A stretch of DNA of 64,000 bases from Allolucifera butyrica (GTDB lineage: Bacteria > Bacillota > Negativicutes > Sporomusales > UPPP01): the NCBI RefSeq assembly GCF_900476375.1, contig NZ_UPPP01000072.1, forward strand, positions 184,867 to 248,866. The letters run 5' to 3'. A model generated the notes under the pieces. The model was not told the origin of the DNA. It was given only the letters and a program-made list of their open reading frames with translations, and searched no databases. This document shows, one piece after another, positions 8,580 through 17,066 of this stretch. How positions within the stretch are numbered: position 1 is the stretch's first letter; the number at the start of each line of letters is the position of its first letter. The translations under genes and the position numbers were made by a program.

Positions 8580-9920
8580 ATGACAGGACAAGAAATTAAA
8601 GAACAGGATTTACAATATAATTTGCATTCCTGGTCCAAGCAGGGCAATCTGAATCCTATTCCGGTGGAAAAAAGCGACGGTATTTATTTTTGGGATTATG
8701 CCGGAAAGCGCTATGCGGATATGTCTTCCCAGCTTGTAAACCTGAATCTCGGCCATGGCAACAGACAAATTGTCGAGGCAATCAAGCAACAGGCCGACCA
8801 ATTCTGTTTTATGGGGCCGGGCTATGCGGTCGAATCCCGTTCCAGGCTGGCTAAAATGGTCATTGACCTCTTGCCGGATAATATGGGAAAAGTATTTTTT
8901 ACCAACGCTGGAGCGGATGCCAATGAAAATGCTATTAAAATGGCGCGGATGTTCACCGGCCGCAATAAAATTTTCAGCCGTTACCGCAGTTATCATGGGT
9001 CTACTTTCGGCGCCGGCAATCTGACCGGCGAGCCGCGCCGCTATCCGCTTGAACCGGGCATCCCTGGATTCGTAAAATTCTTTGATCCTTATATCTACCG
9101 GGAACCGATTGAGTTTGCCGGCGAAGAAGCGGCAACGGCCTTTTACATCGCCAAGCTCCGGGAGCAAGTCCATTATGAGGGGCCGGACAACATCGCGGCC
9201 ATCGTCCTGGAAACGGTCACCGGCTCGAACGGCGTCATTATTCCGCCCAAGGGCTATCTTAAAGGGGTTCGTAAAATTTGCGACGATTACGGTATTATGA
9301 TGATTTGTGATGAGGTTATGGCCGGCTTTGGACGCACCGGGAAAATGTTTGCCTTCGAACATTTTGATGTCAAGCCGGATATCGTAACCTTTGCCAAGGG
9401 CATCACTTGCGGCTATGTACCACTCGGCGGCGTGGCAGTCGCCAAAAAAATCGCCGCTTATTTCGACGACCATACCCTGCTTTGCGGCTTGACCTATAGC
9501 GCCCATCCCCTCGCTTGCGCCGCCGGCGTGGCCACATTGAACTATTATAAAGAAGCTCACATTTTAGAACAGGTCGAAAAAACCGGCAAAGTACTCGGCC
9601 AAATCCTGGAAGAGATCAAAACCAGGCACGCCTGCGTCGGCGATGTCCGTTATATTGGTCTGTTCTCCGCCGTTGAACTGGTTAAAGACAAAACAACCAA
9701 AGAACCGCTGGTTGCTTACGGACAAGACCCGCAAGGGGTCATGAGCGGAATCATAAAACAGCTTACTGCCAAAGGTTTTGTTACCTATTCCCACGAAAAC
9801 ATGATTCTTGTCGCTCCGCCGCTTATCATCACCGAAGCGCAGCTCCGGGAAATGATGGCGATTTTAGACGAAGTACTAACCGATATGGATCAAGTAATAA
9901 CAACAAGAAAAACCGCTTAA
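8580..9920 (+). CDS. Class III (omega) aminotransferase, probable beta-alanine transaminase
   Basis: This 446-residue PLP enzyme of aminotransferase class III shows the substrate-loop glycines (FTNAGADANENAIKMAR), the cofactor-binding Asp (MMICDEVMAGFGRTGKMFAFE) and the Schiff-base lysine in DIVTFAKGITCGYVPLGG. It sits in a pyrimidine catabolism locus and is followed by an iron alcohol dehydrogenase. The likely reaction is transfer of the amino group of beta-alanine (or 3-aminoisobutyrate) to a keto acid, giving malonate semialdehyde. Close relatives act on taurine with a similar dehydrogenase partner, so taurine is the main alternative; no sulfonate lyase or taurine transporter gene is seen here. 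The stop codon lies in the loop of a terminator-like hairpin. Confidence 0.88.
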   Translation: MTGQEIKEQDLQYNLHSWSKQGNLNPIPVEKSDGIYFWDYAGKRYADMSSQLVNLNLGHGNRQIVEAIKQQADQFCFMGPGYAVESRSRLAKMVIDLLPDNMGKVFFTNAGADANENAIKMARMFTGRNKIFSRYRSYHGSTFGAGNLTGEPRRYPLEPGIPGFVKFFDPYIYREPIEFAGEEAATAFYIAKLREQVHYEGPDNIAAIVLETVTGSNGVIIPPKGYLKGVRKICDDYGIMMICDEVMAGFGRTGKMFAFEHFDVKPDIVTFAKGITCGYVPLGGVAVAKKIAAYFDDHTLLCGLTYSAHPLACAAGVATLNYYKEAHILEQVEKTGKVLGQILEEIKTRHACVGDVRYIGLFSAVELVKDKTTKEPLVAYGQDPQGVMSGIIKQLTAKGFVTYSHENMILVAPPLIITEAQLREMMAILDEVLTDMDQVITTRKTA

Positions 9921-9930
9921 CGCGGTTTTT
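9908..9930 (+). terminator. Terminator-like hairpin between the aminotransferase and dehydrogenase genes
   Basis: AAAAACCGC and GCGGTTTTT form a 9-bp stem with a 5-nt loop. The aminotransferase stop codon TAA (9918-9920) straddles the stem-loop top, and the ribosome site AGGAGG of the next gene starts at once after the U run. It could lower expression of the downstream gene or be coupled to translation. Confidence 0.6.
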
Positions 9931-9942
9931 AGGAGGTATTCC

Positions 9943-11046
9943 ATGTTTACTTTTTCCTTACCCACTAAGATTATAGCCGGCCCAAATTGTATCAAAGAAA
10001 ATGCAAAAGAGATAAGGTCTCTGGGTAAAAAAAGCTTTATTGTTACCGGCAAAAATTCAGCCAGCCATAACGGTTCTCTCTTCGATGTGCAAGCGGCCTT
10101 GGAAGCGGAAAACATTTCCGCCATTCTGTTTGACCAAATCACCAGCAACCCTTCCATCAACCTTGTACGCAAAGCCGCTCAAACCGCCCGGGAGGAAAAA
10201 ATTGATTTTATCATTGGCATCGGAGGCGGCTCACCGCTTGATGCGGCCAAAGCGATTGCGGTGCTGGCGACAAATGACCTTGACGATGAGGCCCTGTTTT
10301 CCGGTCCCTATGCCCACCCGTTTCTGCCGGTTGCCGCCGTCCCGACTACTGCCGGTACCGGCAGTGAGGTAACCCAGTACTCTATACTAACCAATCAGCA
10401 TCTGGAAACAAAAACCTCCATCGCCCATCCCGGACTGTTCCCCAAAGTTGCTTTTCTGGATGCGCGCTATACCCTGAACCTCCCCAAGCTCATTACCATT
10501 CATACCGCAATCGATGCGTTGTCACACGCGCTGGAAGGATATTTGTCCGTGAAGGCCACCGATTTCAGCAATCTGTTCGCGGAAAAGAGCCTGGCTCTTT
10601 TAGGAGAATGCCTGCCACAGCTTTCTGCAGACCTCGCCTTCCGTGTTCGTGAAAAGCTTCTCTATGCCTCCATGCTGGCCGGCGTTGTCATTGCCCATAC
10701 CGGAACCACGGCCGTTCATTCCATCGGCTATTCCCTGACCTATTTTAAAGAGATTGACCATGGCCGGGCCAACGGATTATTGCTGGCAGAATACCTGCGT
10801 TTTCTTGCTCCGTCTTATAACGACAAAATACAGGCAATCCTTGATTTACTGCAGTTAAAAGATATCAGTGAATTTTCCGACCTTATGCATCGTCTTTTGG
10901 GTAAAAAAGAAGAAATCACCGCCGCCGAAGTTATGCAATTTAGCAGCAAAGCGGCGCAAGCCGCCAATCTAAAAAATACCTTAATCAAACCGACTGAACA
11001 GGATATCGCCGCCTTGTTGCAAAAAAGCCTGACTTTTTTATCCTAA
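9943..11046 (+). CDS. Iron-containing alcohol dehydrogenase, probable semialdehyde reductase
   Basis: This 367-residue group III alcohol dehydrogenase has an N-terminal dinucleotide domain with GIGGGSPLDAAKAIA. The metal-binding C-terminal half carries TTAGTGSEVTQYS, DALSHALEGYLS and the His-rich VIAHTGTTAVHSIGYSL and DHGRANGLL segments. Placed after a beta-alanine-type aminotransferase, it would reduce malonate semialdehyde (or methylmalonate semialdehyde) to 3-hydroxypropionate (or 3-hydroxyisobutyrate). That would regenerate NAD(P)+ in an anaerobe. The ribosome site AGGAGG lies directly after the hairpin at 9908-9930. Sulfoacetaldehyde reduction is the alternative if the pathway is for taurine. 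Confidence 0.87.
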   Translation: MFTFSLPTKIIAGPNCIKENAKEIRSLGKKSFIVTGKNSASHNGSLFDVQAALEAENISAILFDQITSNPSINLVRKAAQTAREEKIDFIIGIGGGSPLDAAKAIAVLATNDLDDEALFSGPYAHPFLPVAAVPTTAGTGSEVTQYSILTNQHLETKTSIAHPGLFPKVAFLDARYTLNLPKLITIHTAIDALSHALEGYLSVKATDFSNLFAEKSLALLGECLPQLSADLAFRVREKLLYASMLAGVVIAHTGTTAVHSIGYSLTYFKEIDHGRANGLLLAEYLRFLAPSYNDKIQAILDLLQLKDISEFSDLMHRLLGKKEEITAAEVMQFSSKAAQAANLKNTLIKPTEQDIAALLQKSLTFLS

Positions 11047-11086
11047 TGTAAATAAGAGTAAATAACGCTTTATTTTTTATCCATTC

Positions 11087-11386
11087 CTATTTTGCGGAAT
11101 TTTTACCCTTGATTTCAGGCATTTTCCCTGCCGGTGAACCATATTTTTGCGCCGTAAACGTATAGACAAGCTTATCACCTACTTTGCCGGCTATTGATCC
11201 ACCGCCGGTGATCGACGCAAACGTTGGATAATCAAGCCAATGGATACCATAGATTATTAAAATAACATCAACGATAGTACCAAGAATAAAAAGCATAAAT
11301 GCCAACGCAATAATTACCCGCGTTAAACTGGGTTCATTCTGCTCGTATAAGATTCCAAATAAAAATTCTTTACATCGGCGCCACAA
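11087..11386 (-). CDS. Small membrane protein of unknown function
   Basis: This 99-residue protein uses a TTG start preceded by GGGGAG. One strong membrane segment (VIIALAFMLFILGTIVDVILIIYGI) follows a short basic N-terminus. The rest is soluble, with a Gly-rich stretch (ITGGGSIAGKVGDK) and a basic tail. No family was recognised. It is separated from the MBL gene upstream by a terminator hairpin, so it is probably its own unit. Confidence 0.6.
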   Translation of the reverse strand: MWRRCKEFLFGILYEQNEPSLTRVIIALAFMLFILGTIVDVILIIYGIHWLDYPTFASITGGGSIAGKVGDKLVYTFTAQKYGSPAGKMPEIKGKNSAK

Positions 11387-11452
11387 TAAGCTCTCCCCCC
11401 TTCGTTCCTATATTATGGGAGTTTTAAGAAAACGGTGATAGTCCCGAAACGT

Positions 11453-11489
11453 AAAGCCCCTATTTGCCGGTATCCGCAAATAGGGGCTT
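11453..11489 (-). terminator. Terminator at the end of the sugar/PTS operon
   Basis: AAAGCCCCTATTTGC pairs with GCAAATAGGGGCTT around a short loop, just beyond the stop of the MBL-fold gene. The T run on the minus strand is short. Confidence 0.7.
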
Positions 11490-11498
11490 GTTATGGAA

Positions 11499-12209
11499 TT
11501 ACATAGAATAAATATCCGGCAGTTGAAAACCGAGTGTCTTTACCTGCTCTCTATCCAGATAGGCGTCATGATGAATACAGCAAACCTTGCTTCGTAAGTC
11601 AACAGGGATTATCTCACATAATTTTCGCAGGGATAGGTGGGGATTCTGATCGTAATCCAGCCCGCAAGTGTCCTGATACATTCTTTCCAGCTCACCTTTT
11701 TCCAGCATTCTTAACACACTTTCCCGGATTGAATTGGAATCCCCGCTGTAAAATATGCGTGCTCCTTCGTATTCCAGCAGAAAGCCAAAGGCGGGAATGG
11801 TCGTTACATGAGTGACAGGTATAAACGACAGGTTGAAAGCCCCAAGCTCTTGATCCGCCGCATCCACAGTTAGATTACTAATGATCTCTACCATTTGTTT
11901 CTCAACACCAATACACTGCAAGAAGGTTTTGAGTAATCTATTTTCCGGAAAATACAACTTGGGTGTAATCTTCAGGACATAATACGCGTAAAAGATGATA
12001 TCTCCCAAACTGCCCACATGGTCCGGATGGGTGTGGGTAATGACAATATGTAATCTTTTCAGACCGTCCAATAATTGCATTGCCTGCAAACGATGGAACA
12101 CAGTTCCGCCACAGTCGATGAGCAGCAGCGAATCCCCTTTTTTTAGGAAAGCGCTCGTATTTCCAATCCGGGTATTAAAGGCGCTGCCACAACCAATAAA
12201 TTGAATCAT
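11499..12209 (-). CDS. MBL-fold metallo-hydrolase
   Basis: This 236-residue protein has the metallo-beta-lactamase fold signature THTHPDHVGSLGD (the HxHxDH motif), an early Asp (LLLIDCGGTVFHRL), a later His (FIPVTHVTTIPAFGF), the metal-bridging Asp in FYSGDSN and a final His (CCIHHDAYLD). The pattern is of the RNase Z-like or phosphodiesterase/lactonase branch; the substrate is not evident. It is the last gene of the leftward operon, 87 bp after the cupin gene, with an AAGGAGGG ribosome site. A lactone or phosphodiester step in the neighbouring sugar pathway is possible but unproven. Confidence 0.8.
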   Translation of the reverse strand: MIQFIGCGSAFNTRIGNTSAFLKKGDSLLLIDCGGTVFHRLQAMQLLDGLKRLHIVITHTHPDHVGSLGDIIFYAYYVLKITPKLYFPENRLLKTFLQCIGVEKQMVEIISNLTVDAADQELGAFNLSFIPVTHVTTIPAFGFLLEYEGARIFYSGDSNSIRESVLRMLEKGELERMYQDTCGLDYDQNPHLSLRKLCEIIPVDLRSKVCCIHHDAYLDREQVKTLGFQLPDIYSM

Positions 12210-12296
12210 TTTACCCTCCTTAACCGGTTTCTATTCTTTATATCTATTATGCTGTTTCGCGTACGGATAGCCCGGATTTAAGAGAGATGGAGTCAT

Positions 12297-12713
12297 CTAC
12301 CAATTAGTATACCAGGCATTGAGGCTTCCATCCTCTTCGACGCTGACTTTGTCATTGCCGGAAGGGTATTTAAAAAACAGTAATTTGAGTCCCGCCTTGG
12401 ACTTTTGAGCATAAGTAATTCCCGGCCGGATTAAAAAGAAGTCTCCTTTTTCAACCAGCGTTTCTTCCTTGGTTTTTATATCTATATATTTGCTTTCCCC
12501 GGCCAGGACATAAATATACTCCGTTGTGGTTGTATGATAATGCGGTTTTTCAATCGTGTATTCTTTGTATTCCGTAATGCCCGCTTCTATATGAGGATCC
12601 CGCAAATAATCCAGTTCCTGGGGTAAGGCCAGTTCGCCCGCTAAGTACTGGCGCTTGGAACTCTCCAGTGCGGTTTCAATCCGGTTGCCGCTTATCACTT
12701 CTATTTTTTTCAT
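12297..12713 (-). CDS. Cupin-domain protein
   Basis: This 138-residue protein has a single conserved barrel with a metal-site pattern HYHTTTTEYIYVLAGE and later KGDFFLIRPGITYAQKS. It starts 4 bp after the transketolase stop, with GAGG 7 bp before the ATG, so the two are translationally close. Such proteins can be sugar isomerases, epimerases or ligand sensors. Given the operon (PTS, COG4091 oxidoreductase, transketolase), a role on a sugar acid or keto sugar is inferred. Confidence 0.8.
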   Translation of the reverse strand: MKKIEVISGNRIETALESSKRQYLAGELALPQELDYLRDPHIEAGITEYKEYTIEKPHYHTTTTEYIYVLAGESKYIDIKTKEETLVEKGDFFLIRPGITYAQKSKAGLKLLFFKYPSGNDKVSVEEDGSLNAWYTNW

Positions 12714-12717
12714 CCCT

Positions 12718-14715
12718 TTACCTCGACGCTAATAAACCTTTCATGGTTGCTACCACATTTTCCGTAGTGAAGCCAAATTTTTCAAATAAGGTTTTCGCCG
12801 GTGCCGACGCTCCAAACGTGTTCATGGTAACACAGGCACCGTCAAGTCCTACATATTTGTCCCAGCCAAAATCAGAGGCCGCTTCCACCGCGACTCTGGC
12901 CCTTACGTTTTTAGGCAATACGCTTTCCCGGTATTCCGACGTTTGTGTTGCAAAGACATCCAGAGATGGCATGCTCACCACTCTTACATCAATATTTTCT
13001 TTTGCTAATGCCGCTTTCGCGTTCACGGCCAGTTCCACTTCCGAGCCACTGGCCATAATGATCCCGTCCGGCATCGCTTTTTGGGAATCAGCCAGAATAT
13101 AGCCGCCTTTTAATGCTTCTTTGCTTGACCCTTGCAGTGGCGGCAGGTTTTGCCGTGATAATACCAGGGCGGTCGGCGTCTTTGCCGATGTCATTGCATA
13201 ATACCAGGCCGCGCAAGTTTCAGTGGCGTCCGCCGGTCTGAATACGGCGAAGTTCGGCATCGCTCTGAGCATTGCCAATTGTTCCACCGGCTCATGAGTA
13301 GGACCGTCTTCTCCCACCCCTATACTGTCATGGCTTAAAACATATGTCACAGGCAATCCCATCAGGGCTGCCAGTCTTGCCATTGGCTTCAGGTAATCAC
13401 TAAAGACAAAAAAGGTGGCAACAAAGGGTTTCAAGCCCCCATGCAGCGCCAACCCATTACCGATGGCGGCCATGGCAATTTCTCTTACCCCAAAATGAAT
13501 ATTTCTGCCGCTATAGTTATGTCTGGAAAAGTCTCCCGCACCGCTCATATTGGTTTTATTGGAAGGAGCAAGGTCTGCACTGCCGCCAATCAGGTTCGGC
13601 AGCCAATCTTTAATACGGTTGAGCAGGATGCCCGATAAGTTCCTTGTCGCTTCCGGCTTGTCCGTAAAGGCCCAAAATTCTTCCCTGTCGATTAAATCCG
13701 CCGTAATCTTTTCCTCATAATACCGCGCCCAAAGAGTTCTCATCTCCGGGTATTTTTCGCTATAACTGGCAAACATTGCGTTCCAGGCCGCTTCATCGGC
13801 CGCCTTTTGGTCGGCAATTGCCCGGTAATGATCGTAAACAACAGCCGGAACATAAAAGGCATCCGTTTTCTCCCAGCCTAATTTTTCTTTAAGGGCGGCA
13901 ACATTTTCCGCTCCCAGCGGTTCTCCATGCGCACTGGCCTTCCCCTGTTTAGCCGGGCAGCCATAGCCAATCTGGGTTTTCACGATAATGCAGGAAGGTT
14001 TATTGGTTTCGGCTTTTGCCATTTCAATGGCTCTGCCAATCGACGCCAGATCGTTGCCGTCTTCAACTGTCAAGGTTTGAAAGCCAAAGGCCTGCATTTT
14101 TTGGGCCACATCTTCGGTAAAAGCAATTTCCGTACTGCCTTCGATCGTAATTTCATTACTATCATAAAACACAATCAGCTTATGTAAGCCTAAGGTTCCT
14201 GCCAGCGAAAAGGCTTCGGAAGAAATTCCCTCCATCATGCAGCCGTCTCCGCCCAGTGCATAGGTATAATGGTCAACAACGGGAAATCCGTCTTTATTAA
14301 AAATCGCGGCAAGATGCGCTTCCGCCATCGCCATACCGACAGCCATTCCCATGCCGGCGCCAAGCGGTCCGGTTGTCGCTTCCACACCGACCGTATGGCC
14401 ATATTCCGGATGACCGGGCGTCAGGGAATCTTCCTGCCTGAACCGGGCCAGGTCTTCAATGGCTAAACCGCCATAGCCGAATAAGTGTAAGAGGGAATAC
14501 AACAGAGTCGATCCATGTCCGGCAGACAAAACAAAACGGTCCCGGTTAATCCATTGGGGATTTTTCGGATTATGCTTCAGGTGCTTCGCCCATAATTCAT
14601 AAGCCACCGCAGCGCAGCCAAGGGGCATACCGGGATGGCCGGAATTCGCTTTTTGTACCGAATCTGCCGCCAAAATACGAATTGCATTTACTGCCATTTC
14701 ATCCATTTTACTCAT
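12718..14715 (-). CDS. tkt: Transketolase
   Basis: This full-length 665-residue thiamine-diphosphate enzyme moves two-carbon ketol units between sugar phosphates. Visible motifs: SGHPGMPLGCA, LSAGHGSTLLY, the ThDP/Mg site GGDGCMMEGISSEAFSLAG...NEITIEG, LGGSADLAPSNKT, the catalytic Glu region GVREIAMAAIGNG, and LSHDSIGVGEDGPTHEP. It lies between a SAF-domain oxidoreductase and a cupin gene within a glucitol-type PTS operon. It may therefore serve a pentitol or tetritol route rather than only the general pentose phosphate pathway; whether another copy exists elsewhere cannot be seen. Confidence 0.95.
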   Translation of the reverse strand: MSKMDEMAVNAIRILAADSVQKANSGHPGMPLGCAAVAYELWAKHLKHNPKNPQWINRDRFVLSAGHGSTLLYSLLHLFGYGGLAIEDLARFRQEDSLTPGHPEYGHTVGVEATTGPLGAGMGMAVGMAMAEAHLAAIFNKDGFPVVDHYTYALGGDGCMMEGISSEAFSLAGTLGLHKLIVFYDSNEITIEGSTEIAFTEDVAQKMQAFGFQTLTVEDGNDLASIGRAIEMAKAETNKPSCIIVKTQIGYGCPAKQGKASAHGEPLGAENVAALKEKLGWEKTDAFYVPAVVYDHYRAIADQKAADEAAWNAMFASYSEKYPEMRTLWARYYEEKITADLIDREEFWAFTDKPEATRNLSGILLNRIKDWLPNLIGGSADLAPSNKTNMSGAGDFSRHNYSGRNIHFGVREIAMAAIGNGLALHGGLKPFVATFFVFSDYLKPMARLAALMGLPVTYVLSHDSIGVGEDGPTHEPVEQLAMLRAMPNFAVFRPADATETCAAWYYAMTSAKTPTALVLSRQNLPPLQGSSKEALKGGYILADSQKAMPDGIIMASGSEVELAVNAKAALAKENIDVRVVSMPSLDVFATQTSEYRESVLPKNVRARVAVEAASDFGWDKYVGLDGACVTMNTFGASAPAKTLFEKFGFTTENVVATMKGLLASR

Positions 14716-14751
14716 TTCATTTTCTCCTAAATTATTAATTTTTCTTTTATA

Positions 14752-14844
14752 CCCACTTTTCGCAATTCTCTATCATTCAGAATAATCCTCCATGAAAAGG
14801 TAAACTGAGATATTATTGCCATAAGTTCAGGGTGCGAAATGTGG
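14752..14844. repeat. Dispersed intergenic inverted-repeat element, copy 2
   Basis: CCCACTTTTCGCA (14752-14764) pairs with TGCGAAATGTGG (14833-14844). The stretch GCCATAAGTTCAGGG before the right arm matches copy 1 at 6585-6685. It sits between the oxidoreductase and transketolase genes of one operon, so it would be transcribed as a long hairpin. Confidence 0.75.
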
Positions 14845-14905
14845 TTCTACAGCAAAAGCTGATATGAAATTCATACCAGCTTTTGTCTCTTACCCGGAGG
14901 TTCTC

Positions 14906-16201
14906 TTATTTATGATACATTGCATCTTGTTCTTTGCGCAAATTATAAATCAGGGTGGTTTGATCCAACTCTACCATATCCAGTGTTAAAAGCTGCCCCT
15001 TTTTGGCATCCTTTAGCATACGGGTTTTATTTGTTACCAAACCGTAAGGAACGTAGCCCTTGGCATCGGCCTCAACAGCAGTGGCAATCGACCCATACGT
15101 AGTATACCCGCCAATTCCGTCAATGTACTGGCCCGCTTTCAAATCGGTTTTGGCAACCGTAATGCATTCGCTCACCAGTCCGTCGATGGGTACGATGGTG
15201 GGTTCCCCATCAATCACAGCCTTAGCCACGGTTAGCGGCGTTTCTAAATTGCATAAATGATAGGGCCGGTATAAAATCCATAAAGGACCCTCCCCCATGC
15301 TATGATAACGCATTTGATAGGCGATTTCTTCGTTTTCCGTCGCCACAGCGACAAATACGCCCGGAGCAATGCCATTTACGTATTCAACCACACCATGTTT
15401 CTCTAAAATACCGCCATCTTGCTTGAGCTTATATAACTCCGGCAATTCTTTCACAGTTGCCGCAACCCCGTGTCCGCCGGTCACATCGGGAATCAAACCC
15501 GTAGCATTGGACATAGCCGTCATTTCTACCATTGTTTTGGTACCATCTTTAAAGGCGCAAAGCATTTTAGGACTCATTTTACGGCGGGTCGCTTCTTCCA
15601 GCACTGTATCCGGATTGCAATTATAATCCAGCTTGTTATTCTTTCCCTTACCCATTACTTTAACATCCATGCCCATGGCTTTGGCAAAACAATATAATTC
15701 CATAACCGCGCCCGGCTCATCCCCGGCCGAACCGGTATAAATAACGCCTTGCCGCGCCGCCAGCTTTTTCAGGTAAGGTCCAATAACAACATCGGTCTCC
15801 ACATTCAGCATGACTACGTGTTTCCCGTTTTTCATTGCATCCGTTGCCACTTTGGCCCCTACATCAGGCACCCCGGTGGCATCGATGGCGCATTCCACCA
15901 GGTTAGCCTGCGAAATTAAATCCGCATTGACGGTGGCAATGTATTTTCCGGCTTCCATCCAGCGATTGGCCTCGGTGAGAGTATCCACAACCGCAATTTG
16001 GTCGTCTTTTATGCCGGCATAATGAAAAGCATTCACAGCATTTTCAATATTGATATCGGAAACAACTGCCGGCATGATACCCTGCATGAGTACCATTTGC
16101 GTCACCATGCCTCTTCCCATTTGGCCCGCACCGACAATACCCGTACGGATAACGTTTCCCTCCTGTTGCCGTTTCCTTAACTTTTGATCCATGTTTAACA
16201 T
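14906..16201 (-). CDS. Homoserine-dehydrogenase-like oxidoreductase with SAF domain (COG4091 type)
   Basis: This 431-residue protein has an N-terminal Rossmann fold (GIVGAGQMGRGMVTQM) like that of homoserine dehydrogenase. The middle contains ECAIDATGVPDVGAKVATDAM and GSAGDEPGAVMELYCFA. The C-terminal part resembles SAF domains (AKTDLKAGQYIDGIGGYTTYG). The family is abundant beside sugar transporters, but I know of no settled function that I can state with certainty. In this operon, with a glucitol-type PTS and a transketolase, it is the only candidate for oxidation of the imported sugar or polyol phosphate. A true homoserine dehydrogenase is unlikely because the usual catalytic C-terminal domain is not seen. 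Confidence 0.8.
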   Translation of the reverse strand: MLNMDQKLRKRQQEGNVIRTGIVGAGQMGRGMVTQMVLMQGIMPAVVSDINIENAVNAFHYAGIKDDQIAVVDTLTEANRWMEAGKYIATVNADLISQANLVECAIDATGVPDVGAKVATDAMKNGKHVVMLNVETDVVIGPYLKKLAARQGVIYTGSAGDEPGAVMELYCFAKAMGMDVKVMGKGKNNKLDYNCNPDTVLEEATRRKMSPKMLCAFKDGTKTMVEMTAMSNATGLIPDVTGGHGVAATVKELPELYKLKQDGGILEKHGVVEYVNGIAPGVFVAVATENEEIAYQMRYHSMGEGPLWILYRPYHLCNLETPLTVAKAVIDGEPTIVPIDGLVSECITVAKTDLKAGQYIDGIGGYTTYGSIATAVEADAKGYVPYGLVTNKTRMLKDAKKGQLLTLDMVELDQTTLIYNLRKEQDAMYHK

Positions 16202-16652
16202 CCAAAAGACCCCTTTTTAGTCTAGTTATTCTAAATTTCACAAAAAGCCGGTCCATTGCTTTGGATGAAAAACGGCTGCTAAATGACTCTCGTACAGCTC
16301 AGATAGAATTAAAATATTCAGTTTGTCTCTCCTGGTAAAAAATTTGTTTTATCCCAGAATAGGTTGTCTTTTCGGGCCGTTATTGTTAGAATATTCTCGA
16401 GATGTTTTTTATGTTTGGTACTGGCTGCAGGGATTGCTTTTTGCGGAGAAATCCCTGCGCCGGTATCTTTTTTTGTTGTCCCGTACATACTCTTACTCCT
16501 TAAATATTGCCGGCAATTCCCGCCGTCAATAAAATACAGAGGGTTAGTCCAACTCGTTTTAATCTTCTGAGCTTTGATTCATGAACTTTAACCCATTTTT
16601 TGCAGCCAAAATTCATCTTTGACAACTTGCTTCCTGTAAAATGTTGAATCAT
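16202..16652. other. 450-bp gap inside the PTS operon
   Basis: No convincing gene was found. Short frames on the plus strand (16323-16570) have no ribosome site and are hydrophobic by composition only. One hairpin, GCAGGGAT (16427-16434) with ATCCCTGC (16451-16458), is visible but lacks a U run. It may hold an internal promoter for the oxidoreductase-transketolase part. Confidence 0.5.
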
Positions 16653-17021
16653 TTAGAAAATCTCAATGGTACCTCCTACGAGAATATCTGAAGACAGCAG
16701 CTCATCTCCTTCCAGCATAATACATCCCGGACGGTCCGGTTTCGGTCCGCCTTTGAAGCTAAGTGTGCAGTGTCCCAGTTCTTGCAGCGTGTGTTCCGCT
16801 TCCGAACCGATGGCGGTGATCGTAAATACCTTGTCACAAATAATTACTGTATCACCAATCGCCAATCCCGCAAGCAGGGGGGACGGTTTGTGCAAAACCG
16901 CTATTTCCGCTAATTCCGGCGGCGCCCCGTCATTAAAGATGATGATAAAATTCAATTCCTTGTCACTCAGAAAGTGCAGCGCATCCATTCCCCAGCCGGT
17001 AATTTCGGACTGATACTTCAT
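16653..17021 (-). CDS. srlB: PTS glucitol/sorbitol-type enzyme IIA
   Basis: This 122-residue cytoplasmic protein is of glucitol-type IIA length. The phosphorylatable His region is LGHCTLSFKG, and the conserved tail region reads CIMLEGDELLSSDILVGG. It accepts phosphate from HPr and passes it to the IIB domain encoded next door. It starts 45 bp after srlE with an AAAGGAGGAG ribosome site. The family transports glucitol and related polyols, so the sugar is inferred only by class. Confidence 0.9.
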   Translation of the reverse strand: MKYQSEITGWGMDALHFLSDKELNFIIIFNDGAPPELAEIAVLHKPSPLLAGLAIGDTVIICDKVFTITAIGSEAEHTLQELGHCTLSFKGGPKPDRPGCIMLEGDELLSSDILVGGTIEIF

Positions 17022-17066
17022 CGTTCTCCTCCTTTAGCAATGAATCAACTTCTTTTGCCTCGTATA

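Noticed and set aside
8610..9560. 316-codon frame on the minus strand
   Set aside because: It is antisense to the aminotransferase gene, whose motifs are intact.
16323..16570. Two overlapping plus-strand frames of about 69 codons
   Set aside because: No ribosome site and low-complexity hydrophobic composition in an operon-internal gap.
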